From the NCBI GenBank assembly GCA_039918235.1, contig JBDSHZ010000002.1, forward strand, positions 8,736 through 72,735: a DNA stretch of 64,000 nt, given 5' to 3'. Each line of letters starts with the position of its first letter. Position 1 is the first letter of the stretch. Positions 24,772 through 35,370 of the stretch are shown piece by piece. The stretch is from Pseudopedobacter sp039918235. Lineage in GTDB: Bacteria > Bacteroidota > Bacteroidia > Sphingobacteriales > Sphingobacteriaceae. The notes under the pieces are model-generated. The model did not search any database. It was not told where the DNA came from and saw nothing but the letters and a program-made list of their open reading frames with translations. A program made the translations under genes and the position numbers.

Positions 24772-27700
24772 ATGAAATTAAAATTAACTCTTTTGCTCTT
24801 GTTATTCATGGGCATTCAATTTTCACAACTTGCTGTAGCGCAAAGTTCGCAAGCTTCCATTACAGGTAAAATAGTGGATGAAACTAAAAGGGCACTACCT
24901 GGTGTTTCTATTTCCGTAAGAAATACAGCTACCGGTTTTACCACTAGTACTACTACCAATGGGAATGGAGAATACACCATGAAGCAGTTGCCTTTAGGTG
25001 GGCCATATACTTTAAGTGCAAACTTTGTGGGCTACGGCGAACAGAAGAAAGAAGGAATCATGCTCAACCTTGGTGACTTGCAGCAGATTGATATTCAATT
25101 GGAAGTGACTACCCAAAATTTAGGAACTGTTGTTGTTTCTGCCGGTGTAAGGGCGGCCATACCTACCTTAGGTGCCTCAACCGCTGTAAGTGCGGCCAAT
25201 ATTGAGAAGCTTCCGGTAAACGGCCGTAACTTTACCACCCTAATAGACCTTTCACCATTGAGCAATGGAGGCAGCATTGGTGGTCAGCTTTCTACTTCCA
25301 CCAATTTTACTATTGATGGGATGACGGCTAAGAACCCGACTTTTGGAGGTACTTCTAGCCCTGGCGCACCTTATTCCATCTCTATTGAAGCAGTAAGGGA
25401 ATTTAAAGTTGTCACCAACCAATATGATGTAACTTATGGAAGAAGTGGTGGCGGATCGATCACTACGGCTACCAAATCAGGAACCAATGCTTTTAAAGGT
25501 AGTGCCTTTTTATTTGGCAGGGCCGATTGGTTGTCATCTCCAAATGATATCAGAGGAGTAAAAAGAACCAATGACTTTTCTACCTACCAGTATGGATTTT
25601 CTTTAGGTGGCCCTATTGTGAAAGACAAAGCGCATTTTTTTGTGGCAGTAGATCATGAGAAAGATGCCCGTCCGTTACAGATTGCAGACATCCAAAGTGC
25701 TGCGGATGAAAAGCGTTTAAGTGTTACCCAGCCTGTACTGGATCAGTACTTAACCATTGCCAGAAACAAATATGGAGTAGCTAATACCCCTCAATTTGGT
25801 TCCTTTGATAAAGATGCCCGTACAGATGCTATTTTTGCAAGGGTTGATTGGCAGTTAAATGCAAAAAACCTTTTAACCTTTAGTGATAACTATATTTTTA
25901 ACTATAAGGATAAGAACATCAATGATAACAGTGCCATCAACTTATTTGAGGTTTATGGAGACAATAGGACTAAAAGTAACAGTTTGTCAACTTCTTTAAG
26001 AACGGTGATCAGTCCGCGTTTAACCAATGAAGCTAAATTACAGTACCTTACTTCCTCTTATGAAAGTATTACCAGTGATCAGGTACCGCAGGCCAATATT
26101 CCTAGGGCTATTGTAGAAAGAGTAGCTTCTGTGATTGATGCCAAAACTGTTTACACTACTATTCAATTAGGAGGACAACGCTATTCTCCCGAGTTTTTCT
26201 TTAGTAATGTAGCACAGGCTACCAATAACCTGTATTTTAATACCGATAAGATCAACTTTACTTTTGGTGCAGATTTGATGTATACTCATATGTATTCTAG
26301 ATATGGTAGTGAGTTAAACGGTAGGTTTTATTTTACTGGAATGGATGCCTTTAATAATATGACGCCTTACCGTTACGCCCGTGAAATCCCATTGGTTGAT
26401 GACCCTACAGTAAGACAGAATTATATCAATACGGCAGTTTATGCTCAAATGCAGACCAAGTTGGCCAAAGGGTTGGATATGATGGCAGGGATGAGGGCAG
26501 ATTATACGGATTATCTAAATAAGCCTAACTTCAATCAGGTGGTGTTTAATGACCTAGGTTTGAAAACCGATCATTCTTTAACCACTTTTCAGATCCAGCC
26601 ACGTGTGCAGTTTACTTGGGATGTTGCAGAGCGTCAAAAAGATATCATCAGGTTAGGAGCAGGTATTTTTGGATCGGATATTCTTAATTACACCATGATC
26701 AACAATATGGTATTTGATGGAAGTTTAATTACTGCAGTAGATATTCAGGGAGCTAATGTGCCTAAGCCAAACTTCACAGGTTATAGGGATAATCCATCTA
26801 CTGCGCCAGGAGTAGATCTGTTGAATAACCCAGCCATCTCCCAGCTTTCTACCATTAATTTAAATAGAGAGGATGTGAGGATCCCTGTACTTTATAAAGC
26901 AAATTTCTCTTACAATAGGATCATTAGTAGCAGATTAAGAGTAGGAGTAACTGCTTATGGAAGTTTAGCTAGAAATAACTATATGTACACTGATGCAAAT
27001 ATGGTGGATCAGCCTTTTTTCCGTTTGGCAAATGAGGGCAATAGAGGAGTGTATGTTCCTGCCAATTCCATTAAAGTAGCCAATGGTGCAACTGACTGGA
27101 CTTTAGGTAGAAAGACCAATAATGTAGGTAGGGTACTGGCCTTAAACAGTGAAGGAAAAGTAAATCAGTACTCTTTTGTTTTTGATGGTGCTTACAAATA
27201 CTTTAAAAATGGGGAAATTTCTTTCAGCTATACTTATAACGATACCAGAGATAATACTACCTATAATGGCAACGTAGCAAACACCGCTACTTTGGCATTA
27301 TAGGTAAAAGATGATCCAAGAGATTTGAGTAAGCTATCTGCATCCAGCAACCAGTTCAGAAATAAGGTGGTGTTTTACGGAACCTTGCCTACTATTTATG
27401 GGTTAAATATTGGCGTAAGGTATTCAGGGATTGGTGGCTCAAGATATTCTATGATTGTTGCAGGAAATGTGAACGGAGATTTTGTGGCGTCCAATGACTT
27501 GGCTTACGTTTTTAATCCAAATAATCCTACTGTTGATGCCGCGGTAAAAACAGGCATTCAGGCCATTTTGGATAATCCTTTAGTGAGTAAAGGTTTTAAG
27601 GATTACCTAAACAAAAGTATGGATGGGGTAGCCGAGCGTAATGGTGGCATCAACGGTTTCAGTGGGCAGTGGGATATACGTGTGGCCAAAAAATTCAAAA

Positions 27701-27930
27701 CTTATAAAGGACAGTTTGTGGAACTTTCTGCTGACGTTTTCAACTTCGCAAATTTATTGAATAAAGAGTGGGGAGTAACTGAAGCTTTAGGTACGCAGTC
27801 CATTTATTCTATCGGTGGTTTTAACGCCGCTAACAATACTTATAAATACAATGTTAACCCAAATGCGGGAATTATCAATCCTTCTGGCAGCCCTTACCAG
27901 ATTCAGTTAGGTTTAAGATATGGATTTTAA
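24772..27930 (+). pseudogene. TonB-dependent receptor (Oar/SusC-like) interrupted by an in-frame TAG
   Basis: A signal peptide (residues 1-23) is followed by a carboxypeptidase-regulatory-like domain (SITGKIVDETKRALPGVSIS), a plug domain (AANIEKLPVNGRNFTTLIDL and TNFTIDGMTA), and a beta-barrel. At 27301-27303 a TAG interrupts the frame after residue 843. The same frame continues with VKDDPRDLSKLSASSNQF and runs to 27930, ending LGLRYGF, the proper aromatic end of a barrel. The full reading would be 1052 residues, normal for the Oar-like group. Without read-through the product lacks the last barrel strands, so it is probably inactive. A sequencing error or recent mutation is equally possible, since the rest is undamaged. 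The esterase downstream suggests a joint uptake-and-hydrolysis locus. Confidence 0.85.
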
Positions 27931-27931
27931 G

Positions 27932-29059
27932 ATGAAGCAATTAAAAGTATTGAATCTTGTCTGGCTCCTAATAATGTTATCGTGTTTTGCAAGGGCTCAA
28001 AGCAAGAACGCAGTTTTTTCGCCAGAAGTTAAAACAACTGGAGAAGTGACGTTTCGATTTTTGGCGCCCAATGCCAAAAATGTAAGGCTCATTATGGACG
28101 ATGGTAAAGAACGTAAAATGCAACTGGACAGCATAGGGGTATGGAGTTATCAGGAAAATTTTAATCCAGATATTTATAGATACACCTTTAACGTAGATGG
28201 AAATATCCTGCCCGACCCCAATAATCCTGATATCAAGCCTCTTTTTAAAAAGGCATTGGGGCAAAGCTTGGTGCAGGTCCATGGTCCGGATTCATTAAGT
28301 TGGGAATTGAAAAATGTGCCTCATGGAGAGCTTAGGCAACATTTTTATCAATCAAAAGTAGTAGGAGACCAAAGAGATGTCAGGGTTTACACGCCACCTG
28401 GTTATGACCCATTAAGGAAAGAGCCGTATCCAGTTTTATATCTTTTTCATGGCATTACAGATGAAACCAGTGCTTGGATCACTGCTGGCAGGGAAAACAT
28501 CATTATGGATAACCTGATTGCCGAAGGAAAAGCCAAGGAAATGATCATTGTAAATACCTTAGGATACGGTGCGCCGGAAATGTTTGTGCCAGGTGTTGCA
28601 GGGTATGATAAAGCGCTTTTACAAAAAAACGAAGAATTCTTTGTAAGGGAAGTGATAGAAGAGGTGATTCCAATGATTGAAAAGTTGTACCATACCAAGG
28701 CAGACAAAAAATATAGAGCCATTGCAGGGTTATCCATGGGTGGTGGTCAATCTTTGGATATCGGTTTAAATCATCCAAAATTGTTCAGCTATGTAGGAGG
28801 ATTTAGTGCCGCTGTGATTTTACTTAACCCATCTTATGAGTTGGCTTTTCCAAAACTGGACGCCGATATCAATAAGGAACTGAAGCTGATTTGGATTGCC
28901 ATTGGTAGAGATGATTTTCTGATTGAATCAAATAGAAAGTATAGGGATTGGCTGTTAAGTAAAAAAATCAAGTTTAGCTATAAAGAGACAGAAGGTGTAC
29001 ACAGCTATCAGGTATGGCGCAGGTATTTAACCGAGTTTGCACCGCTATTATTTCAGTAA
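27932..29059 (+). CDS. Secreted CE1-family esterase with N-terminal E-set domain
   Basis: From the ATG at 27932, one base after the receptor TAA, the protein has 375 residues. A signal peptide (LLIMLSCFARAQ) is followed by an immunoglobulin-like E-set/CBM48 domain (GEVTFRFLAPNAKNVRLIMD). The esterase domain follows: RDVRVYTPPGYD, YPVLYLFHGITDETSAW, and the nucleophile elbow AGLSMGGGQSL, with GVHSYQVWRRYL as the His region. This is the layout of bacterial feruloyl or acetyl-xylan esterases and enterochelin-esterase-like proteins. It likely removes ester groups from plant or microbial polysaccharides in the periplasm or outside. The in-frame ATG at 27920 overlaps the receptor stop and is less likely. 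Confidence 0.88.
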   Translation: MKQLKVLNLVWLLIMLSCFARAQSKNAVFSPEVKTTGEVTFRFLAPNAKNVRLIMDDGKERKMQLDSIGVWSYQENFNPDIYRYTFNVDGNILPDPNNPDIKPLFKKALGQSLVQVHGPDSLSWELKNVPHGELRQHFYQSKVVGDQRDVRVYTPPGYDPLRKEPYPVLYLFHGITDETSAWITAGRENIIMDNLIAEGKAKEMIIVNTLGYGAPEMFVPGVAGYDKALLQKNEEFFVREVIEEVIPMIEKLYHTKADKKYRAIAGLSMGGGQSLDIGLNHPKLFSYVGGFSAAVILLNPSYELAFPKLDADINKELKLIWIAIGRDDFLIESNRKYRDWLLSKKIKFSYKETEGVHSYQVWRRYLTEFAPLLFQ

Positions 29060-29081
29060 TTTAGCGGGATTTTACCTTGTT

Positions 29082-29118
29082 AAAAATCCGATAGGTCATC
29101 GCCTATCGGATTTTTTTA
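29082..29118 (+). terminator. Rho-independent terminator of the esterase gene
   Basis: AAAAATCCGATAGG pairs with CCTATCGGATTTTT across a loop of about 6 bases (TCATCG), and a T run of seven follows. It lies 23 bases past the esterase stop and marks the end of the receptor-esterase unit. Confidence 0.85.
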
Positions 29119-29119
29119 A

Positions 29120-30970
29120 TGTGTTTAAATCGAGATTACCATTCCTGTCTTTTTGAATAAGCTATGGCGGGTAAATTCTTGTCAATTTTTCGGTTATTTA
29201 TTTTCAAAGGCATTCAAGAGTGCTTCGCAATTGCCTTCACAAAGAACATAAAATAAAATGGCATTAAGCACAAGGCTTGCCTGCCCTGGCCGGGCAATGG
29301 CTTTTCAACTTTTCTTGATAAAAGTTGAGCAAAATCGAGGCTGAAAAGCCTTTGTTCGGGATTGCTCAATAAATCTTTAAAACAACCTGCCTGTCCGGCA
29401 GGCAGGCAATCCGAGCCTTGGGAACGTCAGTGGGTAAACAAAGTCAGTACTTCACTTTTGCGGATTGTTTGAAGCCTGTGCTTGATCGAAGGAAATGCAG
29501 CAGATTTATTGGCTCTCCCTCCAAATCCTTTATGGCCGTCCTTGCTGTGTGGCTCTGCTAAGCCTTTTCACCTTCTAGTGATCGCGAGGAATGAAGCGAT
29601 CTCTATTTATGAAGTGATGTCTTTAATAAATAAATTTACTTTTTTGCCATTCCGCACAAGCTCTCCGGCCTTATGGCAGTCTAAGCCTAGTCACTTTCTC
29701 CTTGATGAGAAAGTAACTAAACAATCCCTGCCTGCCGGCAGGCAGCAAGGCATTGCACCTGTTGTCGCATAAAGCTATTATAAACCTTAGGACGATAAAG
29801 TTGAGGCCGCATTTGCGCTATTTCCCCCGCATGGCTTTAACTTTACCTCGTTCCATCATGGAATGAAAGTTTATACATGGTTTATAATGCTTTTTGCTTC
29901 CAATAGCTACAAGGCCATCCTTGTCGAATGGCTCTGCGTTGTTGCGCTGCAAGGTTGCCATGCTTTAGGGAGCGGTAGGAGTGCCGGGAGCATCAGAAAA
30001 GCGGGAGCACTGGCTTAGCTCCTGCAGTGCCGAGCCTATAGCGCTAGCGGTTTTACGCTCTTCTGGCAGTGGCTTTAGAACAGCACTTCCGAGTAAAAAT
30101 CAGCGATGTAGCTTTTATGATGGTGTTGGGATGGTGGAAAAGGCACCTGAGGGACAAAAGAAGATTTTTCGTTCTTTTCATCTGAAAAGGACATTTTACT
30201 TATTGAAATAGTAATCTTTATCCCTACCGCACAAACTCTCCGGCCTTATGGCAGGCCACGCCTAGTTACTTTTTTCATTTCTTGTTGTTTATTTCAAAGG
30301 CATTCAGGCCGCATTTGCGCTATTTCCCCTTTCATGGCTTTAACTTTTTCATAGTTATTTATTTTATTAAGGTATTCAAGCATGCTCCGCAGGTTACCTT
30401 GTTCCATTGTAGCATGAGCGTTTGTAAAGGGCTTATAATACTTTTTTCGTGATTATATTTTATGTTATTGATCTCAAGTTCACTTCGTGAGTCTGCTTCC
30501 AACAGCTACAAGGCCGTACTTATATTGAGGCTCTGCTCTGAAATTTTGTAGGTTTGCAAGGAAGGGGGGGTGATATAAAGAGAACTGCTTTATTAAGGAA
30601 ACAGTAGCCAGACAGAACTTTCTTTACCTTTTTAATTCCTCTTCAGGCGGTTGGGGTAATGATGAAGAAGTATTTGCACTAACTTTGATAGCCTGCCTGT
30701 CCGGCAGTCAACCGAAGCAGCGGAGAGTTTATTCAGGTTATATATTTTTTATTAAAGCTTTCATGTATTCGCTCCGTTCGGGTTTGGTTAATTTTGCGGA
30801 AAAACCGCGGAATATGCTTGAATGAGTTTGAAATAAATAAGAAGAAATGAAAAAATAACTAGGTTTGGCCTGCCATAAGGCCGTAGAGATAGGAGCGTAA
30901 AGCCTTGAATTGCAGTTTAAAAACGCAGAATACTTTACAAAAGACCTTATTAAAACTTAAAAAAGACCTA
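29120..30970. repeat. 1.85-kb gene-free mosaic of degenerate repeats
   Basis: No convincing gene is present; the two open frames of 96 and 76 codons at 29482-29772 and 29981-30211 have repeat-derived composition (for example SLPAGRQ from a CTGCCGGCAGG palindrome). The stretch reuses its own phrases. CTCCGGCCTTATGGCAG occurs near 29661 and 30239. GGCCGCATTTGCGCTATTTC occurs near 29803 and 30306. ATTTCAAAGGCATTCA-like phrases recur near 29208 and 30288. A reverse-complement copy of the 30239-30310 unit lies near 30815-30890. Palindromes of the CCTGCCTGTCCGGCAGGCAG kind occur near 29389, 29730 and 30690. It looks like a dump of intergenic repeats, with no coding traces that could be named. Confidence 0.7.
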
Positions 30971-30980
30971 AATAAGAAAA

Positions 30981-31691
30981 TCAATTATCCTTCAACATTA
31001 CCGTATTCAACTTAAAACTCCCATTATCCTTCACCAAACCTTTAGCAAACAACGTGTAGATTTTTCCTTTCGCCAAAACAAAACCCGTATTATTCGCCAA
31101 TGCAGGCATTTTTGAACTGGCTCTTAACTGAATGTTGTAAGTTCCAGGCTTCAACTGTACATATTCGGTTCCAGAACGGTAATTGATGTTCTTGATCGTA
31201 CTGATACTGTCGGTGCCTTTGTAAAAAACAAGGTCGAGGTTTGGGGAATCCGGGCTGGCATTGATGAACCTTACTTTGGAAGTAGTATCCGTTAACACGG
31301 TTAAGTTATCTTCCGTAGAGATATAAGTCAGAGAATCTTTACCCACTTTCGCCGCTATAAAAACGGTGTAATTTTTAGCATTTTTAAAATAGAGATCAAC
31401 CTGCGATTTGTTAATGGTATTGATGCCTACTTTGGCAGCTACGGAAGCAGTACCGGCCGAAATATTTTGGTAACCAACATTGTCCCCAAATAGCAAAGGG
31501 GTAGGCGTTTTTAGGGTATCGTTCACATAAAAGCTGATGCTTCCAGTTTCAGGAATGGCATTGATGACCCTTATTTTTGCTTCGCCAAACTGCAGAACAG
31601 GTACTACGGTATCCTTACAGGAAACTAGGAATAATAGCACTGCAAATAGGAGGATGCTGTGAAGATTATTTTTCCAAATAGGTCTTATCAT
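30981..31691 (-). CDS. DUF4397 lipoprotein
   Basis: From the ATG at 31691 the protein has 236 residues with a lipoprotein signal (LLFAVLLFLVSC, lipidated Cys25). Two similar immunoglobulin-like halves of the DUF4397 family follow, each with an INA-type motif (AKIRVINAIPETGSISFYVN and SKVRFINASPDSPNLDLVFY). Such proteins sit on the outer membrane or surface of Bacteroidota; their job is not established. A TTG at 31712 would add seven residues and is less likely. Confidence 0.85.
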   Translation of the reverse strand: MIRPIWKNNLHSILLFAVLLFLVSCKDTVVPVLQFGEAKIRVINAIPETGSISFYVNDTLKTPTPLLFGDNVGYQNISAGTASVAAKVGINTINKSQVDLYFKNAKNYTVFIAAKVGKDSLTYISTEDNLTVLTDTTSKVRFINASPDSPNLDLVFYKGTDSISTIKNINYRSGTEYVQLKPGTYNIQLRASSKMPALANNTGFVLAKGKIYTLFAKGLVKDNGSFKLNTVMLKDN

Positions 31692-31727
31692 TTTTATTTT
31701 TCTTTTGGACAATTTCTATTTAAACGG

Positions 31728-31756
31728 AAAAGGCTCAGTTTTCATACCGAGCCTTC
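31728..31756 (-). terminator. Probable terminator between dnaN and the DUF4397 gene
   Basis: AAGGCTC and GAGCCTT form a 7-bp stem extended by weaker pairs, with an A-rich loop. On the minus strand it follows the dnaN stop by about 20 bases and runs into TTTTCCGTTT. The T run is imperfect. Confidence 0.45.
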
Positions 31757-31776
31757 TCTTATTGATCAATATTATT

Positions 31777-32901
31777 TTATGCGTAGTTGTTCAGCATTAC
31801 CGGCATCACCAACATCAGGATGTCTTCGTTCTCATCTTTAATGCTTGGGAACAAAATTCCTGCCCGGTTAGGGGTGCTCATCTCAATGGTAATTTCTTCG
31901 CCGCTCAAGTTGTTCAGCATTTCAATTAAGAACTTAGCGTTAAAGCCAATTTCCATGTCTTCCCCATCAAACTGACAACCTATTCTTTCATGGGCTTCAT
32001 TGGCGAAATCAATATCTTCAGAAGAGATGTTCAGTTCACTTCCGTTGATTTTTAAACGTACTTGATGCGTGGTTTTATTTGCAAAAATCACGACTCTTTT
32101 TAAACAGTTTAAAAAGAGGCTACGGTCTAAAGTTAATTTGTTTGGGTTGTTCTGTGGGATAACCGCTTCATAATCTGGATAACGCTCATCAATTAAACGG
32201 CAGATCAAATGGATATTTGCAAATTTAAAGAAAGCGCTGGTAGCATTGTATTCAATGGCCACATTCACCTCATCAGATGGTAAAGAAGACTTCAATAAAT
32301 TCAATGCTTTTTTAGGAAGGATGAAAGATGTTGCGGTATCCGCCTTCGCATCGTTTCTCCTGTACCTTACCAATTTGTGTGCATCAGTAGCCACAAAAGT
32401 TACGTTCTGTGGAGAAAGCTGACAGAAAACACCTGTCATGGCTGGCCTCAACTCGTCATTACTTACCGCAAAAATGGTTTTGTTAATGGCTTCTGCCAAT
32501 ACGGAAGCTGGGATATTTACCGAAGAAGCGTTCTCCACCACAGGGATTTTAGGGAAATCTTCTCCATTTTCTCCGCTCAAGCGATATTTACCGTCTCCTG
32601 CGCTAATTTCAATAGCAAAAGTTTTATCATCTACCGAGAAAGCAATAGGCTGCTCTGGCAATGTTTTTAAAGTGTCTAATAATATTTTGGAAGGAACAGC
32701 AATCTTGCCACCTTCTTTAGATTCAACCGCAACCGAAGTGGTCATGCTGGTTTGCAAATCAGTAGCAGAAATGGTTAGACTGGAATCCTTTATTTCGAAA
32801 AGAAAGTTTTCAAGAATAGGCAATACTGCGGAATTGCTTAATGCCCCGCTTACTGCCTGTAAGTGTTTTAATAATGTTGAAGTAGAAACAATGAATCTCA
32901 T
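31777..32901 (-). CDS. dnaN: DNA polymerase III sliding clamp (beta subunit)
   Basis: The 374-residue protein has the three-domain DnaN build: MRFIVSTSTLLKHLQAVSGA at the N-terminus, GEDFPKIPVVE, FAVSNDELRPAMTGVFCQL in the middle, and the C-terminal DILMLVMPVMLNN that corresponds to the usual LVMPM(R/K)L end. It is the ring that keeps the replicase on DNA. It is placed alone on the minus strand away from dnaA, which is ordinary for this phylum. A TATTTTTG box at 32934-32941 gives a short leader. Confidence 0.96.
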   Translation of the reverse strand: MRFIVSTSTLLKHLQAVSGALSNSAVLPILENFLFEIKDSSLTISATDLQTSMTTSVAVESKEGGKIAVPSKILLDTLKTLPEQPIAFSVDDKTFAIEISAGDGKYRLSGENGEDFPKIPVVENASSVNIPASVLAEAINKTIFAVSNDELRPAMTGVFCQLSPQNVTFVATDAHKLVRYRRNDAKADTATSFILPKKALNLLKSSLPSDEVNVAIEYNATSAFFKFANIHLICRLIDERYPDYEAVIPQNNPNKLTLDRSLFLNCLKRVVIFANKTTHQVRLKINGSELNISSEDIDFANEAHERIGCQFDGEDMEIGFNAKFLIEMLNNLSGEEITIEMSTPNRAGILFPSIKDENEDILMLVMPVMLNNYA

Positions 32902-32933
32902 CTATTCGTTTTTTGTTTTAGCTTGTTAAAGGT

Positions 32934-32941
32934 CAAAAATA
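32934..32941 (-). promoter_or_regulatory. -7 box of dnaN (TATTTTTG)
   Basis: The minus strand carries TATTTTTG 32 bases ahead of the dnaN ATG, which matches TAnnTTTG. No clear TTTG was seen at -33. Confidence 0.45.
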
Positions 32942-32947
32942 TAAATT

Positions 32948-34639
32948 TTAAGCTGCATACTTTCGCTTACGGTAAATATGTTGAAAAATACCGAAAAGAA
33001 TTAACATTATTAGCGGAAAGATGGTATTAATCAATTGCCATTTGGTTTTTTCCGCTACTAATTTGCCTTTATCAAGCAATCTCAACTGTATTTCTTTAGA
33101 TCGTAAAGCAATCAAGCCCGAATCATCGGTCAAAAAATCTACGGCATTCCATAAAAAAGTTTTATTGCCAAAGGTTTGCTGACTAAACCTGTCATAACCC
33201 AAAGGGAAAACGGATCCGTCTTTTTCACTTACCTGGTTTTTAAAAACATCGCCATCGCTAAATACCAGCATCTTGGTCATTTTACTTTTCGCTAGGGTTT
33301 CTGGGAAACCAACAATCCCTTCTGGCACTGCCCTGTTCAGGAAGTTGGATTTGAAAGTCCCTTCTAACAATACACAAACCGCTTTGGGTTCACTTTGGAA
33401 AAGCTTAGGGTCTGGCGTGTCTTCAATCATATTCAGCGATACAATGGTGGGTGTTTCCAGCTCTCTATTATAAGGGGAAGTTGTGAGCAACACCGTTTTC
33501 TTCACACCTTTTACGCCTATGGTGTCTATGGTATTGATAAATTCTGTTTTAATACCATCTAGGTTTTTAATCATTGGATGCGTACTCACTGGCATAATAA
33601 TAGGGTAGAAGAGCCAAGGTACCATTTGAATCTGCGCTTGCCCGCCTACTTTTCCCACACTTACCGGAATTTGGGCACAGTTCATATCACCCACCAAATC
33701 ATAGTTGATGCGCACCCCGTAGGTAAAAAGCTGGTCGTCTAAATTCAGCTTTTTCTGAAAAGCCAGCTGTTCGCCACCGCTTCTTCTCATGCTGTCTAAA
33801 TCTGCATTCACCTGATCAATGCTCCAGATCACTTTACCACCGCCCATCACAAACTGGTCTATCTTGTATTTCTCCAGTTCAGAAAACTCCACTTTGGGTT
33901 TGGCAATCACCATTACCTTTAGCTTGTTTAGCCCATCCAGTGTGATGTTGCTTAAATCAATTCTTCCCGCTTCATAACCATCTGCCAATGATTTCATCGC
34001 ATCCTGCAATTCTAAATCACTTAATTCCCCATGCCCTTCGGTAAAACCTACTCGCGGTTTGCCACCGGAAGTAACTTTCTTAATCGCGGAAGAGAAAGCG
34101 TATTCCAAATTTTGGATGGAGTTGTTCAATACTTCTTCAGGGTCTAAACCTTGGCGGGTCTGCAACAGCTTTACTGGAATTTCTGTTCCATTAAAGGAAA
34201 CCAAGGCAGCAGGGTAAATTACTTTTTGGGTCAGGCCCGATTCTGTTTTGACGCTTAAATTGGTAGGTTCAATTCCTTTTTGCGTCAGCTCTTGATAAAC
34301 TTGCTCCTGTTCCTGCTGATTTTTACCTGCAATGGGATCAATAAATTCATAAATGATATTGCCTCCTGCATAAGCTTTATAATCAGAAAGCAGGTCTTTG
34401 GTGGCGTTTCTTAATCTTTTAAAACCAGAAGGGAATTCTCCCTGAAGATACACCGTCACCTTAACAGGTTCTTTTAAATCCTGCAAAATCTGTACGCTGT
34501 TATCGGAAATGGTAAAACGTTTTTCTTTAGTGAAATCGAATCGGGTAAAGGAAAATTGAGATAAGACATTGAGCAGTACCATCGCAACCAACGCAGCAAC
34601 AAGCTGGACGAGGTCTTTCTTTTTTTGAGCGTTTACCAT
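32948..34639 (-). CDS. gldG: Gliding-motility-associated ABC transporter component GldG
   Basis: The 563-residue protein has an N-terminal TM helix (LVQLVAALVAMVLLNVLSQF), a long periplasmic region with the ABC-type uncharacterised transport fold (RFDFTKEKRFTISDNSVQIL, VYLQGEFPSGFKRLRNATKD, RVGFTEGHGELSD), and a C-terminal TM helix near residue 540. This is the GldG layout, known from Flavobacterium where GldA, GldF and GldG form an ABC transporter needed for gliding. Its start overlaps the gldF stop by seven bases. In non-gliding relatives the genes remain, so motility here is uncertain. Confidence 0.92.
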   Translation of the reverse strand: MVNAQKKKDLVQLVAALVAMVLLNVLSQFSFTRFDFTKEKRFTISDNSVQILQDLKEPVKVTVYLQGEFPSGFKRLRNATKDLLSDYKAYAGGNIIYEFIDPIAGKNQQEQEQVYQELTQKGIEPTNLSVKTESGLTQKVIYPAALVSFNGTEIPVKLLQTRQGLDPEEVLNNSIQNLEYAFSSAIKKVTSGGKPRVGFTEGHGELSDLELQDAMKSLADGYEAGRIDLSNITLDGLNKLKVMVIAKPKVEFSELEKYKIDQFVMGGGKVIWSIDQVNADLDSMRRSGGEQLAFQKKLNLDDQLFTYGVRINYDLVGDMNCAQIPVSVGKVGGQAQIQMVPWLFYPIIMPVSTHPMIKNLDGIKTEFINTIDTIGVKGVKKTVLLTTSPYNRELETPTIVSLNMIEDTPDPKLFQSEPKAVCVLLEGTFKSNFLNRAVPEGIVGFPETLAKSKMTKMLVFSDGDVFKNQVSEKDGSVFPLGYDRFSQQTFGNKTFLWNAVDFLTDDSGLIALRSKEIQLRLLDKGKLVAEKTKWQLINTIFPLIMLILFGIFQHIYRKRKYAA

Positions 34640-35361
34640 TTTCTACCTCCCAAAACAGTTTTAGTCAACAATAAAAATAAAGCAATAAAGCTGAGAAAGT
34701 AAATCAGGTCGCGGGTATCTAATACGCCCCGACTGATGGACTGGTAATGCTCATTGATGCCGATATTTAGGAGTACCTCATCAAATTGCTGCAGCGATAA
34801 AATCTGGCTCGCCGAATCAAATCCGCTGAAAGCGAAAAAACATAAAAACACGGCAATGGCAAATGCAATGATCTGATTTTTGGTAATGGAGGAAGCGAAA
34901 ATTCCAATGGCCACAAATGCACCGCCTAATAAAAATAAACCAATGTAGGAGCCAATGACTGCACCGCTATCAATGTTGCCTTTTACAGCGCCCAATTGGT
35001 AAACAGAAATATAATAAACTAAAGTAGGGATTAAAGAAAAGAGCACTAAAGTTAAGGATGATAGGTACTTTCCCATCACAATCTGCCAGTCGGTAAGTGG
35101 GCGTGTAGCCAATAATTCAAAAGTTCCTTCTTTCTTTTCTTCTGATAAGGAACGCATGGTAATGGCCGGAATGAGAAACATGAAAAGGTAAGGAACGGTA
35201 TTGAAGAGGCTGTCTAATCCGGCGTAGCCATATTCTAAAATGCTGGTATCTGGGAAAACCCAAAGAAATAAACTCAGCACCAACAGGAAAATCCCAATGG
35301 TGATGTAAGCCACCAAAGAGCTGAAATAGGAGTAGAGTTCTTTTTTAAATATAGTGAACAT
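34633..35361 (-). CDS. gldF: Gliding-motility-associated ABC transporter permease GldF
   Basis: This 242-residue permease has six hydrophobic segments and the ABC2-type signature: ELYSYFSSLVAYITIGIF at the start, then TMRSLSEEKKEGTFELLATR with LTDWQIVMGKYLSSL. It forms the membrane part of the Gld ABC transporter with GldG. The next gene upstream on this strand is separated by a palindromic repeat array (35371-35626). Confidence 0.93.
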   Translation of the reverse strand: MFTIFKKELYSYFSSLVAYITIGIFLLVLSLFLWVFPDTSILEYGYAGLDSLFNTVPYLFMFLIPAITMRSLSEEKKEGTFELLATRPLTDWQIVMGKYLSSLTLVLFSLIPTLVYYISVYQLGAVKGNIDSGAVIGSYIGLFLLGGAFVAIGIFASSITKNQIIAFAIAVFLCFFAFSGFDSASQILSLQQFDEVLLNIGINEHYQSISRGVLDTRDLIYFLSFIALFLLLTKTVLGGRKW

Positions 35362-35370
35362 CGTTTTGTG

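Noticed and set aside
27325..27930. Separate 201-residue gene after the TonB-dependent receptor
   Set aside because: It is in frame with the receptor, starts at an internal TTG and encodes only the last barrel strands, so it belongs to the interrupted receptor.
29482..29772. Open frame of 96 codons in the repeat mosaic
   Set aside because: Its translation includes palindrome-derived SLPAGRQ and repeat phrases, with no coding composition or homology-like pattern, so it is a by-product of repeats.
29981..30211. Open frame of 76 codons in the repeat mosaic
   Set aside because: It has no start context and lies fully in degenerate repeat DNA.
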